64,000 nt of DNA from MFD04716-140 sp963703125. GTDB taxonomy: Bacteria; Bacteroidota; Bacteroidia; Flavobacteriales; Flavobacteriaceae. Location: assembly GCA_963703125.1 (NCBI GenBank), contig OY969790.1:2418001-2482000 (forward strand). The letters run 5' to 3'. Shown piece after piece: positions 56,124 to 64,000 of this stretch (the stretch's first letter is position 1; every line of letters starts with the position of its first letter). The notes under the pieces were generated by a model that made no database searches, was not told the DNA's origin, and saw nothing but the letters and a program-made list of their open reading frames with translations. The translations under genes were made by a program, and so were the position numbers.

Positions 56124-58652
56124 TCAGAAACTGGCCCTAAAACTAAAATTGGGCGTTAGTCCAAGCGAAATATTTTGAACCGTTTCTATTTCGTTATTTG
56201 GGTTCAGTCTGTAATAGGTGTTCAGAATATTCACGCGATCGGTAAAATTCAAAACCGAAGCACCTAAACTTACATTTACTAAGTGACCGATCTTAAAATC
56301 GTAGGTCGCAGATGCGTCCGCCCTTAAATATTCGGGCAAACGACTGCTATTGGGTTCTGCATAATTGATTCGGTTGGGAAAAAATGTGGTATTAATGGGG
56401 TCGGATTCCAGCGGTTCGGTAAATGGTTTTCCGGTCCTATAATTCAATCCAAGACTGAATTTGAATTTATCCAGTGTATAGGTGCCCGCCAAGGTAAATG
56501 TATGCCGAATGTCCAAATTATTGGGAAAACTTTGGGGCACTATATCCCCAAAATAGTAATTGTTCAAATTATAGGTATAGCTGAACCAAACGCTATAATC
56601 CCTGGCTTTTTTGTTGATCAGGAATTCAATGCCCTTTACCTCATATTTGCCAATTTCACCATTAAATTGGTTGGCGTTCTGAAAACCCTGTGTTCGGGTA
56701 CTTATGCCATTGACTGTCTTATAAAATCCCTCTACGCCAACATATAGGGTTTTTTTATCGTAGTTAAAACCTAATGACCCCTGCTTACTTTTGGTAAGAG
56801 GAAGTTCATTGCCATCGGATAATACCCATCTCCTTTTTTCCACTCCGAAAAAATTCTGTTCAAGGTCTATGATTTGATTTGTGGCTTGACTTTTGAATTC
56901 ACCCTGAAGCTCTGCGTTGAAATTTTCTATAAGTGTATATTTGATATTCAATCGAGGTTCCACGACAAACTCCTTGAAGGTATCCAAGTTTTCAAAATAG
57001 TTTAAGCGAACACCACCTCTGGCCATTAAAATTTTATTCATTGATTCATAAATGATTTCAGAGTATAATGCGTGAGTTCTAATAACTTCGGTAACATCGC
57101 TTTCGTACAAAGGTTGACTTACATACGTAGAATTCCTTATACCCGTTTCACTCAATTGATACCCATTAAGCCAATTCATTTGATTGCTCAGTTCATAATT
57201 CGCATTCAATTTGAGTCCGGTCTCAATGACCCGGTTTTTCTGAAATAACTGCTGCTGTCCATTAGTGGTCACACTTTTTGAATCAAGGTCGTAGGTTGAA
57301 TAATACATGTTAAGGTTTGTTGAAAAAGCATTGTTCCAATTGCTTGAAAGACTTCCCCCAAATGAAAGGTTGGATTGGTCCAGATTGCTTTCAGAGTTTC
57401 GCGATCCGTCATCATTGGTCACCGAATAATCCAGTCTGTTATTTATGTTGATCATGCTGAACCGAAGTTTATGATTTTCATTTAGATCATACAATACCTT
57501 TCCAGAAAAATCGTAGAAGTAGAATTTGTTATTGCCGGTTACCTCCGAATCCTGAAATGCCCTAATTGAAAATTTATCGAAGGTCGGTGTATGGAAAAGG
57601 TCTGTAATAGAACGCCTTACCGAAAATTGAAGTGCCATTTTGGAACTAAGGGGAACTTGCCCGTATAGGTCGCCACTAATGAGATTAAAGCCGGCACCTC
57701 CAAATAAATTTTCGGTAATTTCATTGTTGGTTCGCATATCTATTACTCCGCTGACTCCATCACCGAACTGCGCACTGGTACCATTCTTGCTAATGGTGAC
57801 TTTTTCTGTCAAATAGGGGTTAAAGGCCGATATCAAACCGAAAAAATGCCCGGATTGGTACATTTTTATACCGTCCCACAAGATTAGGTTTTGATCATTG
57901 GTGCCTCCTCTTATATTAATGTCCGAAACGGTTTCATCGGTACTTTTTATTCCAGGAAGCGATTGTACGGTCTGAAGTACATCTGGCTCGATCGAGCCAG
58001 GGAGTATTCCGAATTCTGCCGTGTTCAATTCAATGCTTCCATCCGCCTGTTTGGTGAGACCCGTAGTAAGGAACTGAACAACCACAACTTCATCCAACTG
58101 CTGATAACTTTGTGCCAACAGCAAAGTATTGCAGGGATTTTGGTTTACCAGTTCCTCCGCCGTAATAAAAAGCGATTTAAAACCTAGATATTTTATTTGT
58201 ATGATTGCTTTCCGTGGTATGTTGTTAAATGAGAAACCTCCATCGAAGTCGGTAACTGTGGCAATTGAACTGCCCAAGACCTCTACAGTTGCGCCCGGTA
58301 AAGTGTTTCGTTCAAAGTTGTCGAGCACAATGGCGCAAATATCGACTGTTGTGCTTTTGGAGAGGGTATAATAGCGATCACTCAGTTTTTGGATTTTTAT
58401 CTGGGTCTGATTTTCAATATCCTGAAGTATCTCGTTCAAAATGGAACTCGTGTGAACCCAGATTTGGATGGGTCGAATATCCTCATCAACATAAGAAAAC
58501 TTCACATTGAACGTATTCTCCAGTTCCGCTATATAGCTAATTAATGGCTTCTTTGAGATAGATGTGTCCTGTGCTCTGCCACTAATAATAAAAAGCAGCA
58601 AGCATAAAAGAAAAGATGTGGAGGGAATGCTTTTAAGGCATGTTTTCGGCAT
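56124..58652 (-). CDS. TonB-dependent receptor with N-terminal STN-type domain
   Basis: 842 residues from the ATG at 58652. Signal peptide (MPKTCLKSIPSTSFLLCLLL) is followed by a secretin/TonB N-terminal (STN) domain in about residues 35-100 (YIAELENTFNVKFSYVDEDI). Next comes a carboxypeptidase-like segment (LPGATVEVLGSSIATVTDFD), the TonB box and plug (DEVVVVQF, NIRGGTNDQNLILWDG) and a barrel ending in Phe. The STN domain is typical of receptors that signal to a FecR anti-sigma factor. It overlaps the fecR-like gene by 20 bases, so it probably belongs to that surface-signalling unit. The ligand is unknown. Confidence 0.92.
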   Translation of the reverse strand: MPKTCLKSIPSTSFLLCLLLFIISGRAQDTSISKKPLISYIAELENTFNVKFSYVDEDIRPIQIWVHTSSILNEILQDIENQTQIKIQKLSDRYYTLSKSTTVDICAIVLDNFERNTLPGATVEVLGSSIATVTDFDGGFSFNNIPRKAIIQIKYLGFKSLFITAEELVNQNPCNTLLLAQSYQQLDEVVVVQFLTTGLTKQADGSIELNTAEFGILPGSIEPDVLQTVQSLPGIKSTDETVSDINIRGGTNDQNLILWDGIKMYQSGHFFGLISAFNPYLTEKVTISKNGTSAQFGDGVSGVIDMRTNNEITENLFGGAGFNLISGDLYGQVPLSSKMALQFSVRRSITDLFHTPTFDKFSIRAFQDSEVTGNNKFYFYDFSGKVLYDLNENHKLRFSMININNRLDYSVTNDDGSRNSESNLDQSNLSFGGSLSSNWNNAFSTNLNMYYSTYDLDSKSVTTNGQQQLFQKNRVIETGLKLNANYELSNQMNWLNGYQLSETGIRNSTYVSQPLYESDVTEVIRTHALYSEIIYESMNKILMARGGVRLNYFENLDTFKEFVVEPRLNIKYTLIENFNAELQGEFKSQATNQIIDLEQNFFGVEKRRWVLSDGNELPLTKSKQGSLGFNYDKKTLYVGVEGFYKTVNGISTRTQGFQNANQFNGEIGKYEVKGIEFLINKKARDYSVWFSYTYNLNNYYFGDIVPQSFPNNLDIRHTFTLAGTYTLDKFKFSLGLNYRTGKPFTEPLESDPINTTFFPNRINYAEPNSSRLPEYLRADASATYDFKIGHLVNVSLGASVLNFTDRVNILNTYYRLNPNNEIETVQNISLGLTPNFSFRASF

Positions 58653-59544
58653 AGAACAGCACTTTATTCCCATCTAATTTAAACTTTATTCGGGAAGGAA
58701 CACTTATACTTTGCAACGCCAAATCTGTATTTGTATTGCTAAAAGTGCCCGTATATAACTGCTCTAAATCAATATTTTCGGTTTTAACCATTACATTGTG
58801 CTGCCTTTGAAACTCATCCAGCACAAACTTTAATGGGATGCTTTTAAAAGTACTTTCTTTATTTATCCAATTGGGAATAGTTGAGCTAGGAGCATCGGAT
58901 TCAACAACTTTACCATTGATTACCAAAAACGAAGTCCCGGCTGGTAACTTGGTTTCTGAACCTTCATGATGTACACTTACGAGTCCCTCATAACAGATAA
59001 CTTCAAAAAATCCCTTTCTATTTTCTACGTTGAATTGGGTTCCAAGGACCGCAACGACTCCGTCATCGGTTGATACAGTAAAACGTTTTCCTTTAGCGAC
59101 CTTGAAAAAAGCTTCCCCTTGAAGTGAAACATTTCGTTCCTTGTCCCACTTTCTTTCACTATAAGATATTCGAGAATCGGCGTTCAATGTAACTTGTGAG
59201 GCATCGGGTAATTCAATCTGCTTGTTTTCAGCATATTGGGTGGCAATGGTCGGATCCAATGAATTCAAATAAAAGTAGGAACCAATCATCAGTACGGCCA
59301 CTGCCGCCGCCACGCGCAAAAATTTTCGGAAAGGATGCAATTGTATCACTTTCGGGCCTTGCAAAATTTGCTTGTTCTTTAAAGCGGTAAAGGCCCCTTC
59401 AACATCAAATTCAGGGGATTCCATAGTACCGGAAACTTCCAATATTCGTTGATAAGCACCATACTCCTTAGAACTCTTAAATTCCTCAAGTTCCGAATCT
59501 GTAAGTTCGTTGTTAAGCCATTTTGCCAAGTAATTTTCTTGCAT
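58633..59544 (-). CDS. FecR family anti-sigma factor / signal transducer
   Basis: 303 residues. A short cytoplasmic N-terminal part with LAKWLNNELTDSELEEFKSS is followed by one membrane segment at about residues 76-95 (FLRVAAAVAVLMIGSYFYL). The periplasmic FecR domain (QIELPDASQVTLNADSRISY, LQGEAFFKVAKGKRFTVSTD) comes next, and a C-terminal DUF4974-like domain (IPLKFVLDEFQRQHNVMVKT). It would hold the sigma factor until the TonB receptor's STN domain relays a signal. Middle gene of the operon. Confidence 0.92.
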   Translation of the reverse strand: MQENYLAKWLNNELTDSELEEFKSSKEYGAYQRILEVSGTMESPEFDVEGAFTALKNKQILQGPKVIQLHPFRKFLRVAAAVAVLMIGSYFYLNSLDPTIATQYAENKQIELPDASQVTLNADSRISYSERKWDKERNVSLQGEAFFKVAKGKRFTVSTDDGVVAVLGTQFNVENRKGFFEVICYEGLVSVHHEGSETKLPAGTSFLVINGKVVESDAPSSTIPNWINKESTFKSIPLKFVLDEFQRQHNVMVKTENIDLEQLYTGTFSNTNTDLALQSISVPSRIKFKLDGNKVLFYAENMP

Positions 59545-59801
59545 GATATTTAGCTTTATACTTTAATAACAATTATCCATAAAAAAACCCTACCTTTTAA
59601 GTTCAAGTGTCAAGTTCAAACACAAGTATCAAATTCAAAAAAATCGTGCATTTTTGTCTTTTTTCTTTTGTCATGACTCTTTTGGCCTTGATTGCCTATT
59701 GAAATCGTCACATTAAATTCATTGTCCATTGTTATCAGTAATAGGATTGCGAAGTTCTCCTGTTTTGCACAACCACAAACCACTAACGATTTGCCACTTC
59801 T
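59545..59801. other. Gap between sigma and fecR-like genes
   Basis: 257 bases with low sequence complexity and many A/T runs. No gene, clear terminator or promoter match was found. The fecR-like gene may have its own promoter here or be read through from the sigma gene. Confidence 0.4.
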
Positions 59802-60314
59802 TCAAATTCCCTCTATCTTTTCACGAAGTGTTAGAAGGGCCAGGTGCATCCTTTTTTCGATCGCTTTTACACTTACCTTTTCCATCTCGGCAATTTCCGA
59901 ATATTTTTTACCGTCGATCCTGTTCAAAAGAAAAACAGTACGCTGGTTATCGGGTAGGTCGTTAAGGGCTTTCTCCAATCTTTCCTTGAATTGATGCTCC
60001 TCCAGCACAAATTCAGGTGATTCATTTGTGGCTTTTAGGCTTTTGTCCGCATATTTCATTCGCACTTTTTCGGCCTTGATTACATTTAAATAAAGATTAT
60101 TGGCCACGGTATAAACATATGATTTAGCCTTATCTGGAGTCACTTTTGCACAATTCTCCCATAGCTTCAGAAATGCCTCTTGAACAGCATCATAGGCCTT
60201 TTCTTCGCTACCGAACTTATAATAAATATGGTTAAAAACCGTTTTGGAATTAGCTTTGAAAAATTGGGCGAACAACTTTTCCTCACATATGTTTTCAGAT
60301 GTATTACTACTCAA
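59802..60314 (-). CDS. ECF RNA polymerase sigma factor (FecI-type)
   Basis: About 170 residues. Sigma-2 region: LFAQFFKANSKTVFNHIYYK then AYDAVQEAFLKLWENC. Sigma-4 region: ERLEKALNDLPDNQRTVFLL and KKYSEIAEMEKVSVKAIEKR with the helix-turn-helix. I place the start at the TTG at 60314. A longer frame with an ATG at 60479 would overlap the divergent lipoprotein's signal peptide and precede the likely promoter (TACCTTTG on the minus strand at 60333-60340). The downstream fecR and TonB receptor genes fit a Fec-like cascade. Confidence 0.85.
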   Translation of the reverse strand: MSSNTSENICEEKLFAQFFKANSKTVFNHIYYKFGSEEKAYDAVQEAFLKLWENCAKVTPDKAKSYVYTVANNLYLNVIKAEKVRMKYADKSLKATNESPEFVLEEHQFKERLEKALNDLPDNQRTVFLLNRIDGKKYSEIAEMEKVSVKAIEKRMHLALLTLREKIEGI

Positions 60315-60332
60315 TTGGTTGGGTTTTAGTGA

Positions 60333-60340
60333 CAAAGGTA
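60333..60340 (-). promoter_or_regulatory. Promoter -7 element of the sigma gene
   Basis: TACCTTTG on the minus strand fits TAnnTTTG and ends 18 bases before the TTG start at 60314. It supports the short form of the sigma factor. Confidence 0.55.
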
Positions 60341-60420
60341 TTTGAAAAAAATGAATTCGCGGGTAGGGTATTTTTAACGTGAATTGTTTTAGGAATGTAT
60401 TAACAAAATTCCAAATCGCT

Positions 60421-62181
60421 ATGAAAAAGTTTTTGAAGTCTTCACTGTGGGCGGGATTGCTTGCAACAGCAGTAATCATAACGTCCTGTCAAAAAGAGAA
60501 TGTGTATCAACCCGATACCGAGCAACAGCAGACCATAGTTGCGAGTTCAAGTACCGCAAAATTAATGGAAGGTACTGTTTCCAAAGATGGTTCCTACGAC
60601 AATATTGTTGATGGTGCCAGCTGTTTTGCCATTCAATTTCCGTATGAAGTCAATGTCAATGGATTGGATATCAAAATCAATTCGGTTGATGACCTTAAGT
60701 TGATCGAGGAGATTTTTGATGCTGTCGATGATGATGATGATCTTTTGGATTTAATTTTTCCAATTAAAATAACCATGTCCGACTATTCAGAAATCACCAT
60801 TAACGGGGAGGCGGATCTTCGTGAGCTTGCCTCACAATGTATCGAAGGTGGGGACGATGATGATATTGAATGTATTGATCTGGTATATCCCGTTACCCTT
60901 TTTACGTTTGACACCAGTTCAACACAAACGGGTAGTGTTACGGTTGAAGGTGATATGCAAATGCGTCGATTTTTTGCCGGGTTAGGGCCTAATGATATAA
61001 TTAGCATTGATTTTCCTATAAAATTCGAATTGTATGATGGTACAAAAATCACGGTCAATAATAATGCGGAATTGGTTGCGGTCATAGAGAGCGCAAAAGA
61101 TGCCTGTGACGAAGATGATAATAATGACTACCATGATGATGATTTTACGAAGGAAAGATTGGATAAATATTTGGTCGAATGTCCCTGGTTGATCCGTGAA
61201 ATAGAGCGCGACAATGTTGTCCAGACAGACCAATACTTTGAATACCTAATGAACTTTTCTGCGAATGGTGAGGTTGTTGTAAAGGACAGACAAGGAAACA
61301 ATTTGACAGGGACTTGGAGTACTAGGGTTTCCGATCATGGAGTTTTACTTAAATTGGATTTCGATGTTCTTGTAGATTTTAATCTTGAGTGGTTTGTTTA
61401 TGAAATAGGCGAAGGCAAAATAAAACTGTTCGCCGGTGATGGAAACAGAATTATAATGAGAAATGCCTGTGGTATTTTCAACGATGACCCAATCTTGCTT
61501 CGAAATATTTTGCAGGAATGTGGTTGGATCATCAAGCAGGTAAAAGTAGATAATGAAGAAATAAAAAGGTTGTTGGGTTATGAGTTTAAATTCATGGCCG
61601 AAGGAGTGGTTACCCTAACCAGTGGTGCTACTGTTTCACAGGGTACTTGGGAAATAACCACCAATGCTCAAGGACGCTTTGTCATGGCAATTGAAATGGG
61701 CGATGAGCCAGGAGTGAGTTTTGAGTGGCCTGTTTCCGAGCTTCGAAATGACCGCCTTAAATTTGAAATACCAGATACTGGCTATGAGCTGATACTTGAG
61801 CGGGTTTGTAATAATAATTCAGATGACGGTGATGTTCTGGAAATCAGAAATATAATGATGGGTGGTGCTTGGAAGATTGCAAAGTATTCAGAGGATAATT
61901 TGGAACAAACGACAAATTTTGCAGCTTTTGACTTTGCTTTTGAAGCTGAGAACAAGGCCAATATAACTGTAGGAACTACCGGTCCTTCGTATTTGGGAAG
62001 TTGGACTGTAATTAGAAATAGCGACAGTCAATTGAAGTTATATCTCAATTTTGGCGAGGAAGATCCGTTGGGAGATTTGACCGAAGATTGGCAAATTGTA
62101 TCCACTACATCCAATAGAATTGAATTAAAAGATATTAGTGGGGGTGATGGAAGTATTGACATCTTAATATTTGAAAAATAA
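60421..62181 (+). CDS. Modular acidic lipoprotein, divergent from the sigma gene
   Basis: 586 residues. Lipoprotein signal MKKFLKSSLWAGLLATAVII with the lipobox cysteine at 23. Residues 73-240 hold four repeats of about 42 residues, each starting with an F/Y-P strand: FPYEVNVNG (73), FPIKITMSD (113), YPVTLFTFD (156) and FPIKFELYD (198). Acidic runs follow most repeats: D103-107, D145-148, and a Asp/Asn-rich stretch at 230-241. Residues 254-586 hold three copies of a roughly 110-residue module that begins with W (CPWLIREIERDN 254, CGWIIKQVKVDN 367, GGAWKIAKYSEDN 481). No enzyme motif is seen. The acidic loops could bind cations; this is inference. The start is the ATG at 60421, giving the signal peptide. 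Confidence 0.82.
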   Translation: MKKFLKSSLWAGLLATAVIITSCQKENVYQPDTEQQQTIVASSSTAKLMEGTVSKDGSYDNIVDGASCFAIQFPYEVNVNGLDIKINSVDDLKLIEEIFDAVDDDDDLLDLIFPIKITMSDYSEITINGEADLRELASQCIEGGDDDDIECIDLVYPVTLFTFDTSSTQTGSVTVEGDMQMRRFFAGLGPNDIISIDFPIKFELYDGTKITVNNNAELVAVIESAKDACDEDDNNDYHDDDFTKERLDKYLVECPWLIREIERDNVVQTDQYFEYLMNFSANGEVVVKDRQGNNLTGTWSTRVSDHGVLLKLDFDVLVDFNLEWFVYEIGEGKIKLFAGDGNRIIMRNACGIFNDDPILLRNILQECGWIIKQVKVDNEEIKRLLGYEFKFMAEGVVTLTSGATVSQGTWEITTNAQGRFVMAIEMGDEPGVSFEWPVSELRNDRLKFEIPDTGYELILERVCNNNSDDGDVLEIRNIMMGGAWKIAKYSEDNLEQTTNFAAFDFAFEAENKANITVGTTGPSYLGSWTVIRNSDSQLKLYLNFGEEDPLGDLTEDWQIVSTTSNRIELKDISGGDGSIDILIFEK

Positions 62182-62194
62182 CAAAACTGAAATA

Positions 62195-62221
62195 TTCCCC
62201 GATAATTTAATTATCGGGGAA
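62195..62221 (+). terminator. Hairpin between the two modular lipoproteins
   Basis: TTCCCCGATAAT (62195-62206) and ATTATCGGGGAA (62210-62221) form a perfect 12-bp stem with a 3-base loop. No T-run follows, so it may be a weak terminator or an mRNA-processing structure that sets different levels for the two genes. Confidence 0.6.
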
Positions 62222-62247
62222 CATTTAATAATTAAATCAAGAAACAT

Positions 62248-62715
62248 ATGAAAAAAGTAACATTAAATCTTATGACCCTTTTAGCTGTAATCTTTTTATT
62301 CAAGTCTTGCAGCAAGGATGACAATTCCGAAGAAAATAGTTCTACTATCGACATAACCACTGTTAAATCAACAGTTGCGAGTGGCGATTGGAGGATTACT
62401 TATTTCTTTGACACCGACAAGGATGAGACTAGTAATTTTACGGGATACGTCTTCACTTTCAACTCAGATGGTACTCTTGGGGCATCTGATGGTAATACGT
62501 CAATTTCCGGTGCGTGGTCAATAACAGATTCCGATAGCAGTGATGATGATAGTTCTGATGATATTGACTTTAATATTTTCTTTGCAACTCCAGATAATTT
62601 TGAAGAATTGACTGAAGATTGGGAAATTCTGAAATACACAAATACCAAAATAGAATTAACCCATGTAAGTGGAGGAAACGGCGGAACCGACTTGTTGACA
62701 TTTACAAAAAATTAA
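62248..62715 (+). CDS. Single-module lipoprotein, paralogue of upstream C-terminal repeats
   Basis: 155 residues; signal MKKVTLNLMTLLAVIFLFKSC with the lipobox cysteine at 21. The mature part is one copy of the W-initiated module in the upstream gene: SGDWRITYFFDTDKDETSNF, then a Ser/Asp-rich insert (DSDSSDDDSSDD), LTEDWEILKYTNTKIELTHV and SGGNGGTDLLTF, matching LTEDWQIVSTTSNRIELKDI and SGGDGSIDILIF there. The two genes are clearly related by duplication. Confidence 0.8.
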   Translation: MKKVTLNLMTLLAVIFLFKSCSKDDNSEENSSTIDITTVKSTVASGDWRITYFFDTDKDETSNFTGYVFTFNSDGTLGASDGNTSISGAWSITDSDSSDDDSSDDIDFNIFFATPDNFEELTEDWEILKYTNTKIELTHVSGGNGGTDLLTFTKN

Positions 62716-62743
62716 TACCTTTTTTGCCCCACATCCCCCTGTA

Positions 62744-62771
62744 AGCATCCATTGCCAATGGATGCTTTTTT
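62744..62771 (+). terminator. Terminator after the lipoprotein pair
   Basis: AGCATCCATT (62744-62753) pairs with AATGGATGCT (62757-62766) around a 3-base loop, followed by a T-run. Confidence 0.9.
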
Positions 62772-62819
62772 CATCTTATAATTTTAGCGATAGATCAAGT
62801 GCTTTCACTTTCTTATTCT

Positions 62820-62827
62820 TAAATTTG
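62820..62827 (+). promoter_or_regulatory. Promoter -7 element of ffh
   Basis: TAAATTTG fits TAnnTTTG, 24 bases before the ffh ATG. The -33 box is not clear. Confidence 0.55.
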
Positions 62828-62851
62828 CTTTTCTTCTAAATGATGTGAACG

Positions 62852-64000
62852 ATGTTCGATAATTTAAGTGAAAAGCTCGATAAGGCCTTACATGTATTAA
62901 AAGGCCATGGGCAAATTACAGAAATAAATGTTGCCGAAACAACCAAAGAAGTCAGGAGGGCTTTATTGGATGCAGATGTGAACTTTAAAATAGCCAAGGA
63001 ATTTACCAATAGGGTAAAAGAAAAGGCACTGGGTCAAAACGTTTTGACCACATTGCAGCCTGGACAGCTAATGGTAAAGATCGTCAAGGACGAACTTACT
63101 GAATTGATGGGTGGGGATACTGAAGGCATTAATCTTTCGGGTACACCTTCCATAATTTTGATGTCCGGTTTACAGGGTTCCGGAAAGACCACTTTTTCAG
63201 GTAAGTTGGCCAATTATCTAAAAACCAAAAAATCAAAAAAGCCTTTATTGGTCGCCTGTGATGTATACCGACCTGCAGCAATTGACCAATTACATGTAGT
63301 TGGGGAGCAAATTGAAGTTGAGGTGTATTCGGATCGTGGTAATAATGATCCTTTAGCTATCGCCAAGGCAGGGATTGCCAAAGCAAAATCAGAAGGGTAT
63401 AATGTAGTCATCATAGATACTGCTGGCCGTTTGGCGGTTGATGAAAGAATGATGACCGAGATTGCCAATATCAGGGATGCCATAAAGCCCCAAGAGACGT
63501 TATTCGTGGTTGATTCCATGACGGGGCAGGATGCCGTTAATACGGCCAAGGCATTTAATGATGTTTTGAATTTTGACGGAGTTATCCTTACCAAGTTGGA
63601 TGGTGATACAAGGGGTGGAGCAGCTATATCGATTAAATCCGTCGTAAACAAACCTATCAAGTTTATTGGTACGGGTGAGAAGATGGAAGCTATTGATGTG
63701 TTCCATCCGTCAAGAATGGCCGACCGTATTCTGGGCATGGGCGATGTCATTTCATTGGTAGAAAGGGCCCAAGAGCAGTTTGATGAAGAAGAGGCCCGAA
63801 AGATCCAAAAGAAAATCGCCAAGAACAAATTTGGTTTTGACGATTTCCTGAGTCAGATTCAGCAAATCAAAAAAATGGGGAACATTAAAGATTTAATGGG
63901 CATGATACCAGGTGCCGGCAAGGCCCTCAAAGGATTGGATATTGACGACGACGCATTCAAGCATATTGAGGCCATCATTCATTCCATGACCCCTGATGAG
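62852..64000 (+). CDS. ffh: Signal recognition particle protein Ffh (3' end beyond window)
   Basis: 383 codons are present and the gene continues past the window edge. N domain MFDNLSEKLDKALHVLKGHG; G domain with GLQGSGKTT (106-114), DVYRPAAIDQL, IIDTAGRLAVDE and LTKLDGDTRGGAA; and the start of the M domain (FLSQIQQIKKMGNIKDLMGM). SRP54/Ffh targets nascent inner-membrane proteins with 4.5S RNA. Intact as far as visible. Confidence 0.97.
   Translation, partial: MFDNLSEKLDKALHVLKGHGQITEINVAETTKEVRRALLDADVNFKIAKEFTNRVKEKALGQNVLTTLQPGQLMVKIVKDELTELMGGDTEGINLSGTPSIILMSGLQGSGKTTFSGKLANYLKTKKSKKPLLVACDVYRPAAIDQLHVVGEQIEVEVYSDRGNNDPLAIAKAGIAKAKSEGYNVVIIDTAGRLAVDERMMTEIANIRDAIKPQETLFVVDSMTGQDAVNTAKAFNDVLNFDGVILTKLDGDTRGGAAISIKSVVNKPIKFIGTGEKMEAIDVFHPSRMADRILGMGDVISLVERAQEQFDEEEARKIQKKIAKNKFGFDDFLSQIQQIKKMGNIKDLMGMIPGAGKALKGLDIDDDAFKHIEAIIHSMTPDE

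Overview
The window reads as a chromosomal segment of a member of the Bacteroidota, most likely a marine Flavobacteriaceae. The evidence is a SusC/SusD outer-membrane pair, many lipoproteins with short signal peptides, TTTG-N19-TAnnTTTG promoters (clearest before rpsL and mpl), fusA placed between rpsG and rpsJ with no tuf gene, zinc-free forms of L36 and S14, and the gene order rplQ-carA-eno. I cannot name a genus.

Layout. Bases 1-8145 hold the 3' end of obg, a DUF4136 lipoprotein, a 2025-residue alpha-2-macroglobulin-like protein with a CNEQ thioester site, and a cupin/SDR pair. Bases 8337-18402 hold housekeeping and conserved flavobacterial genes: mpl, radC, a divergent polysaccharide deacetylase, a yjjG-type HAD phosphatase, a lipoprotein/DUF5723 pair, rarA, a rhomboid protease and rlmB. 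Bases 18475-26945, all on the minus strand, hold a secreted protein, an aryl-sulfate sulfotransferase lipoprotein and an AT-rich SusC-SusD-lipoprotein transport operon with no visible glycan hydrolase.

Bases 27279-44676 are the str-S10-spc-alpha ribosomal supercluster in one direction: rpsL, rpsG, fusA, rpsJ, then rplC through rplQ, including secY, infA and rpoA. It ends at a strong terminator. After it come carA, eno, glgA, gltA, two guanidino-group-modifying enzyme genes (DDAH-like and ctlX), a PQQ-type sugar dehydrogenase lipoprotein, argS, and an ECF sigma / FecR / TonB-receptor operon. Divergent from the sigma gene are two modular, acid-rich lipoproteins. The window closes inside ffh.

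Most notable points: (1) three interrupted genes, namely rplF with an in-frame TGA, glgA with one extra base and the DUF5723 gene with one missing base, both indels falling in GGGCCC hexamers; (2) inverted arrays of 7-base repeats between rpsM and rpsK that could fold over the rpsK start; (3) a terminator-like hairpin in the unusually long rpsJ-rplC gap; (4) a sigma/anti-sigma/TonB receptor locus facing lipoproteins built from internal repeats, the best candidate for a poorly described surface system; (5) a base-composition switch inside susC suggesting a mosaic gene; (6) enzyme-family proteins (SDR, polysaccharide deacetylase) in which expected catalytic residues are not where the family has them.

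All gene calls were made by reading translations; no database search was run.
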